A DNA stretch of 43,081 bases from Deltaproteobacteria bacterium HGW-Deltaproteobacteria-18 (lineage in GTDB: Bacteria > Desulfobacterota > Desulfovibrionia > Desulfovibrionales > Desulfomicrobiaceae). The stretch is taken from NCBI GenBank assembly GCA_002841885.1, contig PHBE01000024.1, positions 1 through 43,081 on the forward strand, written 5' to 3'. Positions 1 to 7,129 of the stretch are shown here, piece by piece (position 1 is the stretch's first letter; every line of letters starts with the position of its first letter). The notes beneath the pieces are model-generated. The model had not been told where the DNA came from, made no database searches, and saw only the letters and a program-made list of their open reading frames with translations. A program made the translations under genes and the position numbers.

Positions 1-141
1 TCTTCGTCATTCTCTGCTCCCTAATCATTTGCGTTTGAAGGGGTCGGGACTAGCAGAGTTCCCACCTAAAGGCTTGTGCAAATTTCTGGGGCCACTTCTA
101 TTTAGGCTGGTTCGGTTTTAACTTGTATATCCTTTTTGTCA

Positions 142-149
142 GTTAAGCG
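142..149. repeat. Target-site duplication, left copy
   Basis: The octamer GTTAAGCG directly precedes the left inverted repeat and recurs exactly after the right one at 1552-1559. Confidence 0.88.
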
Positions 150-173
150 GGTAGTGTGCGGGATCTTCAGCAA
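150..173 (+). repeat. Left terminal inverted repeat of the IS256 element
   Basis: It pairs with the reverse complement of 1528-1551. The best conserved cores are GTGTGCG (154-160) and TTC-GCAA (166-173). Confidence 0.82.
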
Positions 174-235
174 AAAGAAAGACCATGGCATATGTGGGTT
201 GTACCACCAAACCACAACTCCCGGAGGAGTATGCC

Positions 236-1435
236 ATGGTCAGGAAGAATTCTACCGTATCGGCGTCCGAACTAAAAGGGCTTCTTGAAGGCGATCAGGA
301 TGTTTTGAAGGAGCTTGTCCGCACGGTCGTCCAACAAACGCTGGAAGCCGAGATGGATGCCGCCCTTGGAGCGACCAAGGGAGAGCGCACAGATGGCCGT
401 CTGGGCTATCGCAGCGGATATTATGGCCGCACGCTGATCACCCGCGTCGGCAAACTCGAACTCCGAGTTCCGCAGGACCGACAGGGGCAGTTTTCTACCC
501 AGATATTTGAACGCTATCAGCGCAGCGAGAAGGCGTTGGTCTCAGCACTGGCGGAGATGTACATCCAGGGCGTGTCCACCCGGAAGGTCAAACAAATCAC
601 TGAAGAACTCTGTGGACACTCCTTCTCGGCCAGCTCCATCAGCGCCATCGTGGAGCGTCTGGACGATCAGCTAGCCCAGTTCGCCAGCCGGACTCTGGAG
701 GAAGCCTATCCCTATCTGATTCTCGATGCACGCTACGAAAAAGTACGTGATTGCGGCGCAATACGCAGCAGGGCTGTGATGATCGCCATTGGCATCGACT
801 GGGAAGGACGCCGACAAGTTTTGGCAGTGGAACTGGCCAACCGTGAAAGCGCAAGTTCATGGAAGGATTTCATTCTGGGCCTGAAGCAGCGCGGGCTCAA
901 AGGGGTGGAAATGGCGGTCAGCGACGATCATGCCGGGCTGAAGAAGGCGCTGAGAGAAGCATTGCCCGAGGCGGTTTGGCAACGCTGCTACGTCCACTTC
1001 CTGCGCAATGCCCTCGATCATTTGCCGCGCAAGGCAGATGATGACTGTCTGCGAGAGCTGCGGTGGATCTACGACCGGCGGGACCTGGCCGAAGCCCGCA
1101 AGGACATGGCCGCTTGGCTTCTAAGGTGGCAGGAGAAATATCCCAAGCTGTGCTCATGGGTGGAAGACAATATCGAGGAAACCTTGTCCTTCTACAAGTT
1201 GCCCTTCGGACACCATAAGCATTTGAAGTCGACCAACATGCTGGAACGGCTCAATGAAGAGATCAAACGCCGAACCTTGGTCGTCAGGATATTTCCCAAT
1301 GAAGAAAGCTGTCTACGTTTGATCAGAGCCCTTGCGGTCGAGACTCATGAGAACTGGATCGAGGCAAACAGATATCTGGATATGAGCCTGCTGACCGAGA
1401 TGAAAAAGAAGGCTTTGATGGCGCTGGTTGCTTAA
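236..1435 (+). CDS. IS256-family (mutator-type) transposase
   Basis: This DDE transposase would cut and join the element's ends. The acidic residues expected for the family are visible: Asp in the ILDARYEKV segment, Asp in VSDDHAGL, and Glu in STNMLERLNEEIKRR near the C-terminus. The N-terminal part contains LEAEMDAALGATKGER, typical of the family. I chose the ATG at 236 (399 residues) because GGAGGAG lies just upstream at a good distance. An in-frame ATG at 185 would add 17 atypical residues and has no comparable ribosome site. The length is normal and the frame is unbroken, so the enzyme may be functional. It is the only gene of the element. Confidence 0.95.
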   Translation: MVRKNSTVSASELKGLLEGDQDVLKELVRTVVQQTLEAEMDAALGATKGERTDGRLGYRSGYYGRTLITRVGKLELRVPQDRQGQFSTQIFERYQRSEKALVSALAEMYIQGVSTRKVKQITEELCGHSFSASSISAIVERLDDQLAQFASRTLEEAYPYLILDARYEKVRDCGAIRSRAVMIAIGIDWEGRRQVLAVELANRESASSWKDFILGLKQRGLKGVEMAVSDDHAGLKKALREALPEAVWQRCYVHFLRNALDHLPRKADDDCLRELRWIYDRRDLAEARKDMAAWLLRWQEKYPKLCSWVEDNIEETLSFYKLPFGHHKHLKSTNMLERLNEEIKRRTLVVRIFPNEESCLRLIRALAVETHENWIEANRYLDMSLLTEMKKKALMALVA

Positions 1436-1527
1436 TGGAAAACGCATCTGGCGACCTCCGACGAGCTCTGAGTAGGCCCATTCTCGGTCGCCAGCTGCTT
1501 GAACTTACCCGTTTGCCGTGGAAGAAC

Positions 1528-1551
1528 TTGCAGAACTTGACGCACACAACT
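1528..1551 (-). repeat. Right terminal inverted repeat of the IS256 element
   Basis: Reverse-complement partner of 150-173, with 17 of 24 positions matching. It lies about 90 bp after the transposase stop codon. Confidence 0.82.
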
Positions 1552-1559
1552 GTTAAGCG
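1552..1559. repeat. Target-site duplication, right copy
   Basis: Exact copy of the octamer at 142-149, directly after the right inverted repeat. Removing the element and one copy would restore a continuous flank running into the ispH 3' end. Confidence 0.88.
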
Positions 1560-1573
1560 CCGCAGAACGCCTT

Positions 1574-2443
1574 CTATTCCTTGTTCCCGACAGGAAAAGC
1601 CCTGCGAAGCGTTTGTGCTACATCTTCAATGATCCAGGCGGGTGTCGATGCTCCTGCCGTCAAACCGATACGTTCAAACGCGGCAAGGTCATGCAGGGGA
1701 AGTTCTTTCGCCGTTTCGACATGGACTGAGAATATTCCTGATTCCTGCGCTATTTGAGCCAATCTTCTGGTGTTTCCACTGTTTTTTCCTCCAACGATGA
1801 CCATTGCCTGAACCTTGCTGGACAGTTCGCGCACTTCTTCCTGCCTGTCCTTGGTTGCCATGCAGATCGTGTCGAGAATGGTCATGTTGGCATCGACAAA
1901 CCTAGTCAAATATTCGCGCACGGCGTTGAAGGATTCCCTGTCCTGCGTGGTCTGCGCTGCCAGAAAATAGGTCTGTGCGGAGTCAATTCGGTGCGCCTGC
2001 AATTCTTCAAGACTCTCAAATACGCTGTGTCTTGCGGCATAGCTCACAAGCCCTTGCACTTCGGGGTGATCTCGTTCCCCGAAGAGAAGCAGATGCTTGT
2101 TCTGGTCGGCTTGTCGTTGGATGAGGATCTGTGCTTTTTTGACTTTGGGACAGGTTGCGTCAACGACAGTGACGTTATGGGTTTCCAGTTTAGCCTGAAC
2201 GTGCCTTGGGATACCGTGAGCTCGAATGACCACGACATCTCCAGCGTTCAAGGGCTTTGAACCATCTGTCTGCAGAACCCCCATGTCTTTGTATCTGGCG
2301 AGTACCTGCGGATTGTGGATGATGGGCCCCAGCGTGTAGATGCTTGCATCTTGGGGCGGGAGGGCAACGGCATTGTCCAGTTTGTGCAATGCCATATCGA
2401 CTCCCATGCAAAAGCCCGCCGTTTCCGCGATGATAAGTTTCAT
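1574..2443 (-). CDS. ispH: 4-hydroxy-3-methylbut-2-enyl diphosphate reductase (IspH/LytB)
   Basis: IspH is the last enzyme of the non-mevalonate isoprenoid pathway. It reduces HMBPP to IPP and DMAPP using a cytoplasmic iron-sulfur cluster. The three cluster cysteines are at C12 (AGFCMGVDMA), C98 (DATCPKV) and C194 (DTICMATKDRQ). The substrate-binding GERDHPEVQG loop (H126, E128) and the GGKNSGNTRRL segment are intact. At 289 residues it is somewhat shorter than E. coli IspH but complete. Its start lies 1 nt past the stop of the upstream dihydrouridine synthase, so the two are almost certainly co-transcribed. An IS256 element has inserted right after its stop codon and may have separated it from its native terminator. 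Confidence 0.97.
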   Translation of the reverse strand: MKLIIAETAGFCMGVDMALHKLDNAVALPPQDASIYTLGPIIHNPQVLARYKDMGVLQTDGSKPLNAGDVVVIRAHGIPRHVQAKLETHNVTVVDATCPKVKKAQILIQRQADQNKHLLLFGERDHPEVQGLVSYAARHSVFESLEELQAHRIDSAQTYFLAAQTTQDRESFNAVREYLTRFVDANMTILDTICMATKDRQEEVRELSSKVQAMVIVGGKNSGNTRRLAQIAQESGIFSVHVETAKELPLHDLAAFERIGLTAGASTPAWIIEDVAQTLRRAFPVGNKE

Positions 2444-2444
2444 T

Positions 2445-3419
2445 TCAAATCTCTCCGGATTCAGTTTTGCCAGCCCCTAAAATCGTGAACACATCGTCCC
2501 ACGACTTGCAGAACACGATGTCGCGACGAATTGCGCGCGCTCCGGGCAAGCCTTTCAGGAATCTGGGTACCAGGGTGCGCATTTTGAGGAGTCCGAGCTT
2601 TTCCATGCCGTGTTGCGGATAGAGTTCGCTGAGTCTTCTGACCATGGCCACCATATGCTGCCATGAATTTGCACCCGGTTCCTCTTTGCATCGCAACTGC
2701 AAATATTGTTTGAAAATTGATGGATCGTTAAGCGCCCCGCGCGCAAACATGATACTGTCCACTCCGGTTTGTTCGACGCATTGCAAGGCGTCTTTCGCCA
2801 GAAAGAGATCCCCACTGGCGATGACTGGCAGGCTCACGTTTTCTTTCAGCGTTTTTAGCTGGGACCAGTCTGCATGTCCGGTAAAGCCTTGTGCGCCGAA
2901 GCGCGGATGCATGGTCACCCAACCAGCGCCCAATTCTTCGAGTTTGGCAGCCACCTTCAGGAAGACGGGTTGCCCGACATACCACCCCAGACGAATCTTA
3001 AAACCCATACACCCAGGCTCCACCGCGTCGATCATTGATTTGGCAAGGCAAAGGAGTTTATCTGGTTCTTTGAGCAGAGCTGCTCCGCTGCCTGTTTTTA
3101 CGACTTTGCGAACCGGACACCCGCAGTTCAGGTCAAAATAACGAAATCCCGCTTCCCGCAGGCGTTCGATGGACTGGACAAGAAACGGTTCTTCCGAACC
3201 GAAAAGCTGTACCACAAGAGGAGTATCCTCCTCGCAGGTTTGCAGAAGCTCCTTGGTGCCCGGGCTGTTGTAGATCAGGCCCTTGGCGCTGACCATTTCT
3301 GTCACGGCTGCGCTGCATCCATATTCATGACACAGGAGGCGAAAGGGGAGGTCGGAATATCCGGCAAGGGGTGCGAGCCAAGGTTTGTCGGGAGTTATGG
3401 GGAACAGATCGTTTTTCAT
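2445..3419 (-). CDS. tRNA-dihydrouridine synthase (Dus family)
   Basis: This FMN enzyme reduces specific uridines of tRNA to dihydrouridine. The TIM-barrel motifs are clear: N-terminal PWLAPLAGYSDLPFR (flavin site), FDLNCGCPVRKV at about residues 95-106 with catalytic Cys101, SGAALLKEP, the TMHPRFGAQGFTGHADW phosphate-binding segment, and IASGD. At 324 residues it has normal length. The subclass (A, B or C) cannot be settled by eye, so no gene letter is given. It is followed at 1 nt by ispH and preceded by a 148-nt gap after the flagellar block, so it could have its own promoter there. I saw no strong ribosome site in front of the ATG. Confidence 0.93.
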   Translation of the reverse strand: MKNDLFPITPDKPWLAPLAGYSDLPFRLLCHEYGCSAAVTEMVSAKGLIYNSPGTKELLQTCEEDTPLVVQLFGSEEPFLVQSIERLREAGFRYFDLNCGCPVRKVVKTGSGAALLKEPDKLLCLAKSMIDAVEPGCMGFKIRLGWYVGQPVFLKVAAKLEELGAGWVTMHPRFGAQGFTGHADWSQLKTLKENVSLPVIASGDLFLAKDALQCVEQTGVDSIMFARGALNDPSIFKQYLQLRCKEEPGANSWQHMVAMVRRLSELYPQHGMEKLGLLKMRTLVPRFLKGLPGARAIRRDIVFCKSWDDVFTILGAGKTESGEI

Positions 3420-3567
3420 GTGGTAAATATGCTCGGATTTTAGCGACTGGGCCAGCAGCCTAAAAGCTATGAATGGAAACGGGCCTGCTCACGCACCGCA
3501 TCGAAATGGGCGGAAAGACATCAAATTGCGCGAAGGCGGTCCATGAGGCAGGCAAGGCTATCTGGCT

Positions 3568-3993
3568 TCAAATTTTGGGTTGGTCAAGGATGAGCTCCAC
3601 TTCATCCACGCTCAGTCCCGTGGCCTGCGCCAGAGCTTCGGCCGACTGCCCACGTTTGAAACCACTCAAAATTGTCTGGCGTAGGAACTGGGGAGATTTT
3701 GTGAAATTTTCGGCCTGTTCGAGCAGGCGTCTCATTTCAAGGGCGCGGTAGTGCAGCTTCTCTTCAAGGGCGGTCAGTTCTTCCTGACGCTTGGTGAATG
3801 TGCCTATGATTTCGTTCTCGAGGCGGGCGTTCATGTCCAGTTTTTGCAGGAATTCCTCTTGTCTGTCCTGCAGCGAGCGCACAAGAAGTTCGGATTTCTT
3901 GAGCTTGCCATAGAAAAAAAAGGCGAGAACGATGAGCAGAATCTCCATCAAGGTTGATGCGGTGAGGATCCAGTTCGAAATATGAGGATTCAT
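3568..3993 (-). CDS. Small membrane-anchored protein with C-terminal helix-turn-helix-like region (resembles DUF2802)
   Basis: This 141-residue protein has one N-terminal membrane segment (about residues 8-28, ending FFFYGKLKK), then a long charged coiled-coil-like stretch (30-95). The C-terminal segment GQSAEALAQATGLSVDEVELIL reads like a short helix-turn-helix and resembles DUF2802 proteins, which are often found near flagellar and chemotaxis genes (family assignment tentative). Its ATG follows the stop of the preceding small protein with no gap, and it is the last gene of the flagellar run. A function in flagellar assembly or polar localisation is inferred from context only. Confidence 0.75.
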   Translation of the reverse strand: MNPHISNWILTASTLMEILLIVLAFFFYGKLKKSELLVRSLQDRQEEFLQKLDMNARLENEIIGTFTKRQEELTALEEKLHYRALEMRRLLEQAENFTKSPQFLRQTILSGFKRGQSAEALAQATGLSVDEVELILDQPKI

Positions 3994-4296
3994 CTATACC
4001 TGCGTGTCTATCAGGTGCCCCTGATCTGATTCGAATTCGGGTTCACGGCGATGCGCTTTCCGTTCGCTTGTGTACTGTTCTGGAGCCGGCTCGTTGTGTC
4101 CCTCGGGATCGACCTCTGTTTCGGTGGAGCTGGCCTCGCCTTTGGCCACTTGGTCCTTTTCCCGACGCTGGCGTCGCTGAACCAATTCTTTTGCCAACGC
4201 CTGCTGAGCCTCCGGGTGCGCGATCTGCGTATGATGGATTTTTTGCGCCTCGGGTATTTGACTGATGAGTGTTGAAAGATTGAGGTTGTCCACCAT
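3994..4296 (-). CDS. Hypothetical small hydrophilic protein of the flagellar operon
   Basis: This 100-residue protein is very polar, rich in Glu, Gln, Arg and His, and has no membrane segment or recognised domain. Only the first 40 residues (VDNLNLSTLISQIPEAQKIHH) look capable of a defined fold; the remainder appears disordered. Its ATG directly abuts the fliL stop codon and its own stop directly abuts the next start, so translational coupling is likely. Conserved placement between fliL and the membrane protein would suggest a flagellar role, but I do not recognise the family. Confidence 0.7.
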   Translation of the reverse strand: MVDNLNLSTLISQIPEAQKIHHTQIAHPEAQQALAKELVQRRQRREKDQVAKGEASSTETEVDPEGHNEPAPEQYTSERKAHRREPEFESDQGHLIDTQV

Positions 4297-5082
4297 TTAT
4301 TTCACCACATATTCTTCCAGAAGAATTTCGGAGACTTGGCCGCTTTTCAAAATGTGATTGATGACTGTTGCCAGATCCGTCTTCAATTTTTCGGACTCTT
4401 GCGAAGTATCCAGCAATAAAAGGGGCGAGTTTTTGAGATACCTGTATATTCCATCGCGGATGAACAGCTTTTTGGCCTGGATTTCAGCCCGCATGATTTC
4501 GTTCGTGTCCGGTATTGAAAAGCGGCACGTCAGGAAACGGATCTTGCCGTCCTGATTGTATTCGATTTGAAATTGTTCGAGGGAGTAGGCTTCGATTTGT
4601 TCCGGTGGCGGGGTCTTGGCGCTTTCGGGAGAAGACCCTTCAACCGGAGCCGAACCTTGGTCCGCTTGCTGCTCAGGGGCGCTTTCGTGGCCCGTTGCAG
4701 TCTGATCTTCGAGAGCTGGTGGGCCGGATTTCATGAAATAGTAGGAGCCGCCGGCGCCAAGCAGCAGGCACAGACCTGCGGCAATTCCGAGGATCCATAT
4801 TTTTTTTCGTTTTTTCTTGGCTGGTGCTTCGATCTGTTCCGAAGGCGGGACCGCCTCTTCGGGTTCGGGCAGGGATTCGAGAGGGGTGGCTTCGGCTTCT
4901 TCCTCCTTTTCCTCGAATTCAAGGAAAAGGGCGTCATCCAGATCGAGCTCAACTTTCTGCAGTCCCTTGGGAACGCTGTCCTGCAGGCGTTCATCATCCA
5001 GGGCGACGTTTTTGTCGCCTTCAGGGGAAATCTGGGCGAGAAGGATGAGCAGGATCATGGGACCTGAGCTGGCCGGCAACAC
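4297..5082 (-). CDS. fliL: Flagellar basal body-associated protein FliL
   Basis: FliL is a single-pass inner-membrane protein that surrounds the stator units near the MS ring. The basic KKKRKK stretch and membrane helix lie at about residues 89-116. A Pro/Glu/Gln-rich periplasmic linker follows. The FliL domain covers about 160-261, with RFLTCRFSIPDTNEIMRAEIQ and the C-terminal GQVSEILLEEYVVK. The cytoplasmic part is unusually long (about 88 residues) and very acidic. The start is uncertain: the GTG at 5082 gives 261 residues, and an ATG at 5058 would give 253; neither has a strong ribosome site. It follows cheY closely and is joined to the next gene with no gap. Confidence 0.88.
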   Translation of the reverse strand: MLPASSGPMILLILLAQISPEGDKNVALDDERLQDSVPKGLQKVELDLDDALFLEFEEKEEEAEATPLESLPEPEEAVPPSEQIEAPAKKKRKKIWILGIAAGLCLLLGAGGSYYFMKSGPPALEDQTATGHESAPEQQADQGSAPVEGSSPESAKTPPPEQIEAYSLEQFQIEYNQDGKIRFLTCRFSIPDTNEIMRAEIQAKKLFIRDGIYRYLKNSPLLLLDTSQESEKLKTDLATVINHILKSGQVSEILLEEYVVK

Positions 5083-5105
5083 GAGTGTACCGGCCAGAGT
5101 GGTTG

Positions 5106-5486
5106 TTATTCGAAGATCTTATTGATTTTTTGCCCCAGGGTCTCCGCGGTGAAGGGCTTGACGATATAGTTGGAAACTTTGGCCTGCACTGCCTCGATGA
5201 TGTTTTCCTGCTGGGCTTCCGCCATGACCATGAGGAAGGGCAGGTCGCCAAATTCTTCACTGGCGCGGACTTTCCGCAGGAGTTCAATTCCGGTCATCTG
5301 CGGCATGTTCCAGTCGGAGATTATGAAATCAATCTGGTCCTTGGTCAGGACTTCCCAGGCCGCTGTACCGTCGTCAGCCTCGACGATGTTGTTGAAGCCG
5401 AGCTGACGAAGAATATTCTTGATGATCCGTCGCATGGTCGAAAAATCATCAACAATGAGCACCCGCATGTTCGTATTGACCGCCAT
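5106..5486 (-). CDS. cheY: Chemotaxis response regulator CheY
   Basis: This 126-residue single receiver domain would bind the flagellar switch (FliM/FliN) when phosphorylated. The acidic pocket D13-D14, phospho-acceptor D58 (ISDWNMPQMTG), Y107 and K110 (NYIVKPF) are all present. The residue matching the conserved switch Thr (T87 in E. coli) is Met88 (LMVMAEA), which is unusual. I start at the ATG at 5486 because GGAGGG lies 4-9 nt before it; the ATG 12 nt further upstream would place that ribosome site inside the coding region. It lies within the flagellar run between fliA and fliL. Confidence 0.94.
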   Translation of the reverse strand: MAVNTNMRVLIVDDFSTMRRIIKNILRQLGFNNIVEADDGTAAWEVLTKDQIDFIISDWNMPQMTGIELLRKVRASEEFGDLPFLMVMAEAQQENIIEAVQAKVSNYIVKPFTAETLGQKINKIFE

Positions 5487-5533
5487 GTATCCCTCCACAT
5501 GAGCTTTTCGAGAAATTAATCAAAAATGTGTGA

Positions 5534-6337
5534 TCAGTTGATATCGCCGTATTCGCGCACAAACATTTTCTTGAGCTTTCCAAGCGCCTGGGAGTGCAGC
5601 TGAGAGACCCGCCCTTCGGTAATGTCGAGGGCCAGAGCCACCTCTTTCATATTGAGTTCTTCAGTGTAATACAAACTTAAGACCAGCCTTTCCCGTTCAT
5701 TGAGTCTATCGATGAGATGTCCGAGCTTGTCAATGATATCGTGGAAGGCCACAGCGGCAAAGGGCTCGCGGTGATTGCATCCATCCCCGGGCTGGTTCCA
5801 TTGGTCCTGGATCGCATCGAGGCTGAGGATGATCTGGGAGTTGACCGCCTCCAGCGTCGCCTCCAGTTCATGGCGGTCCTGCCCGGTGAGTTCCAAAAGT
5901 TCGCTGCGTGAAGGGGAGTGCCCATTTTCCTGTTCAAAGCCTCTGATGACCTGTTCGAGCTTTTTGATGCGCTGGCGAAGCCCCCTGGAATACCAGTCCA
6001 TGCGCCGCAACTCATCCAGCATGGCTCCGCGAATGCGACTGTCGGCGAATGTTTCGAAGCGGATGTTCAGCTCCGGCTGGAATTTGCCCAGCGCCTCCAT
6101 GAGGCCCAGCGTGCCTGCGCTGATGAGGTCGGAAAGTTCGATATGGGCGGGGAGCTTGGCTTTGAGATGCAGGGCAATGATCTTGATGCGGGGGGCGAAG
6201 CCGCGAGCTATGCAATCCTTGTCCGCAGGACTCAAGGACGCGAAGGTGATCCCAGTCTGTTCCAGAACGGCCCAGACAGGTTCTGCGGGTTTATTCCGCA
6301 AAGAGGAGCTTCTTCCAGAAGAACTTGATGTTCCCAT
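5534..6337 (-). CDS. fliA: RNA polymerase sigma-28 factor for flagellar genes (FliA/WhiG family)
   Basis: FliA directs late flagellar and chemotaxis transcription. Region 2 (LPAHIELSDLISAGTLGLMEALGKF and RFETFADSRIRGAMLDELR), region 3 (QENGHSPSRSELLELTG) and region 4 (LNERERLVLSLYYTEELNMKEVALALDITEGRVSQLHSQ) are all clear. The ATG at 6337 makes a 47-bp overlap with flhG and gives a serine-rich leader that looks non-native. A TTG at 6301, preceded by GGAAGAAG, would give 255 residues and an 11-bp overlap with the flhG stop, which is more typical. I keep the longer form as the outer boundary but favour neither strongly. Confidence 0.92.
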   Translation of the reverse strand: MGTSSSSGRSSSLRNKPAEPVWAVLEQTGITFASLSPADKDCIARGFAPRIKIIALHLKAKLPAHIELSDLISAGTLGLMEALGKFQPELNIRFETFADSRIRGAMLDELRRMDWYSRGLRQRIKKLEQVIRGFEQENGHSPSRSELLELTGQDRHELEATLEAVNSQIILSLDAIQDQWNQPGDGCNHREPFAAVAFHDIIDKLGHLIDRLNERERLVLSLYYTEELNMKEVALALDITEGRVSQLHSQALGKLKKMFVREYGDIN

Positions 6338-7106
6338 CGAGATGATCCTGCGGTGTCCATTGCAACAAGTTGCGGGCGATGCGCTGCACCGCCAGGGAGG
6401 CTTCGGCGTCGGGGCTCAGGCTGCAGAAGGGCTGTTGCTCGATGACGGCCTGGCGCACGGCCTTGTCCTGCGGGATGGCTCCGACGAAATTCAGGGAGAC
6501 GCCGGTCAGGAAATGGTCGCAAGCATTGTACAGCTTGGCGAAGATGTCCTTGGCCGATTTTTCATTCTTGGCCATGTTTACCGCGATATGGAACTTGTCC
6601 ACGCCATGCCTGAGTTTCAAGACCTTGATGAGGGCGTACGCGTCGGTGAGGGAGGTCGGCTCCGGGGTGACGACCACCAGGCGTTCCTGGGCCGCAAGGT
6701 TGAAATAGAGCACATTGTCGTTGATGCCCGCGCCGGTGTCCACAATCAGGAAGTCGATGCTGTCCTCCAGCACATCCATGGCTTCAAGGAGTTCGAGTTT
6801 TTGCCCCGTGGACAGGGACAGCATTTCGCTGACTCCGCTGGCCGCCGGCAGGATTGAGAATCCGTATTCAGTTGGACAGAGGATGTCGCCCAGGGACACT
6901 CCCTCGTGGAACACGTGGAAGAGGTTTCGCTCCGGAGTCAGGCCCAGCACGACATCCACGTTGGCCAGCCCGAGGTCCGCGTCAAGGATGACGCATCGTT
7001 TGCCAAGTTTGCTCAGGCACAGGGCGAGATTGACGGAAACGTTCGTTTTGCCGACGCCTCCCTTGCCGGAGGTGACCGAGAGTACAATGGGGAGAGAGGA
7101 GCTCAT
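6291..7106 (-). CDS. flhG: Flagellar number/placement ATPase FlhG (FleN, MinD-like)
   Basis: This MinD/ParA-type ATPase controls the number and position of flagella together with FlhF. The deviant Walker A motif VTSGKGGVGKTNVSVNLA (residues 11-28) carries both signature lysines. The switch I segment LDADLGLANVDVVLG and the Walker B segment DFLIVDTGAGI follow. A C-terminal amphipathic membrane-targeting helix is plausible in the last 25 residues (IKFFWKKLLF). It has 271 residues, normal for the family. It sits between flhF and fliA, the usual order in polar flagellates, and overlaps the start of fliA. Confidence 0.94.
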   Translation of the reverse strand: MSSSLPIVLSVTSGKGGVGKTNVSVNLALCLSKLGKRCVILDADLGLANVDVVLGLTPERNLFHVFHEGVSLGDILCPTEYGFSILPAASGVSEMLSLSTGQKLELLEAMDVLEDSIDFLIVDTGAGINDNVLYFNLAAQERLVVVTPEPTSLTDAYALIKVLKLRHGVDKFHIAVNMAKNEKSAKDIFAKLYNACDHFLTGVSLNFVGAIPQDKAVRQAVIEQQPFCSLSPDAEASLAVQRIARNLLQWTPQDHLDGNIKFFWKKLLFAE

Positions 7107-7129
7107 GCTGTGTCCGGGATAAAAAAAGT

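Larger units (their letters stand above)
150..1551 (+). mobile_element. Complete IS256-family insertion sequence, about 1.4 kb
   Basis: The element holds one mutator-type transposase and is bounded by imperfect terminal inverted repeats (150-173 and 1528-1551, 17 of 24 positions matching). Both ends abut an exact 8-bp direct repeat, GTTAAGCG, at 142-149 and 1552-1559. IS256 elements are known to make 8-9 bp target duplications, so the ends are well supported. The intact duplication and intact reading frame suggest a fairly recent, possibly still active insertion. The right end lies 22 bp from the ispH stop codon, so the element sits in the 3' flank of that gene and does not break any coding sequence I can see. 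Confidence 0.93.

Noticed and set aside
1-141. Possible gene end or RNA left of the IS256 element
   Set aside because: No frame, hairpin with T run or RNA fold could be supported in these 141 nt.
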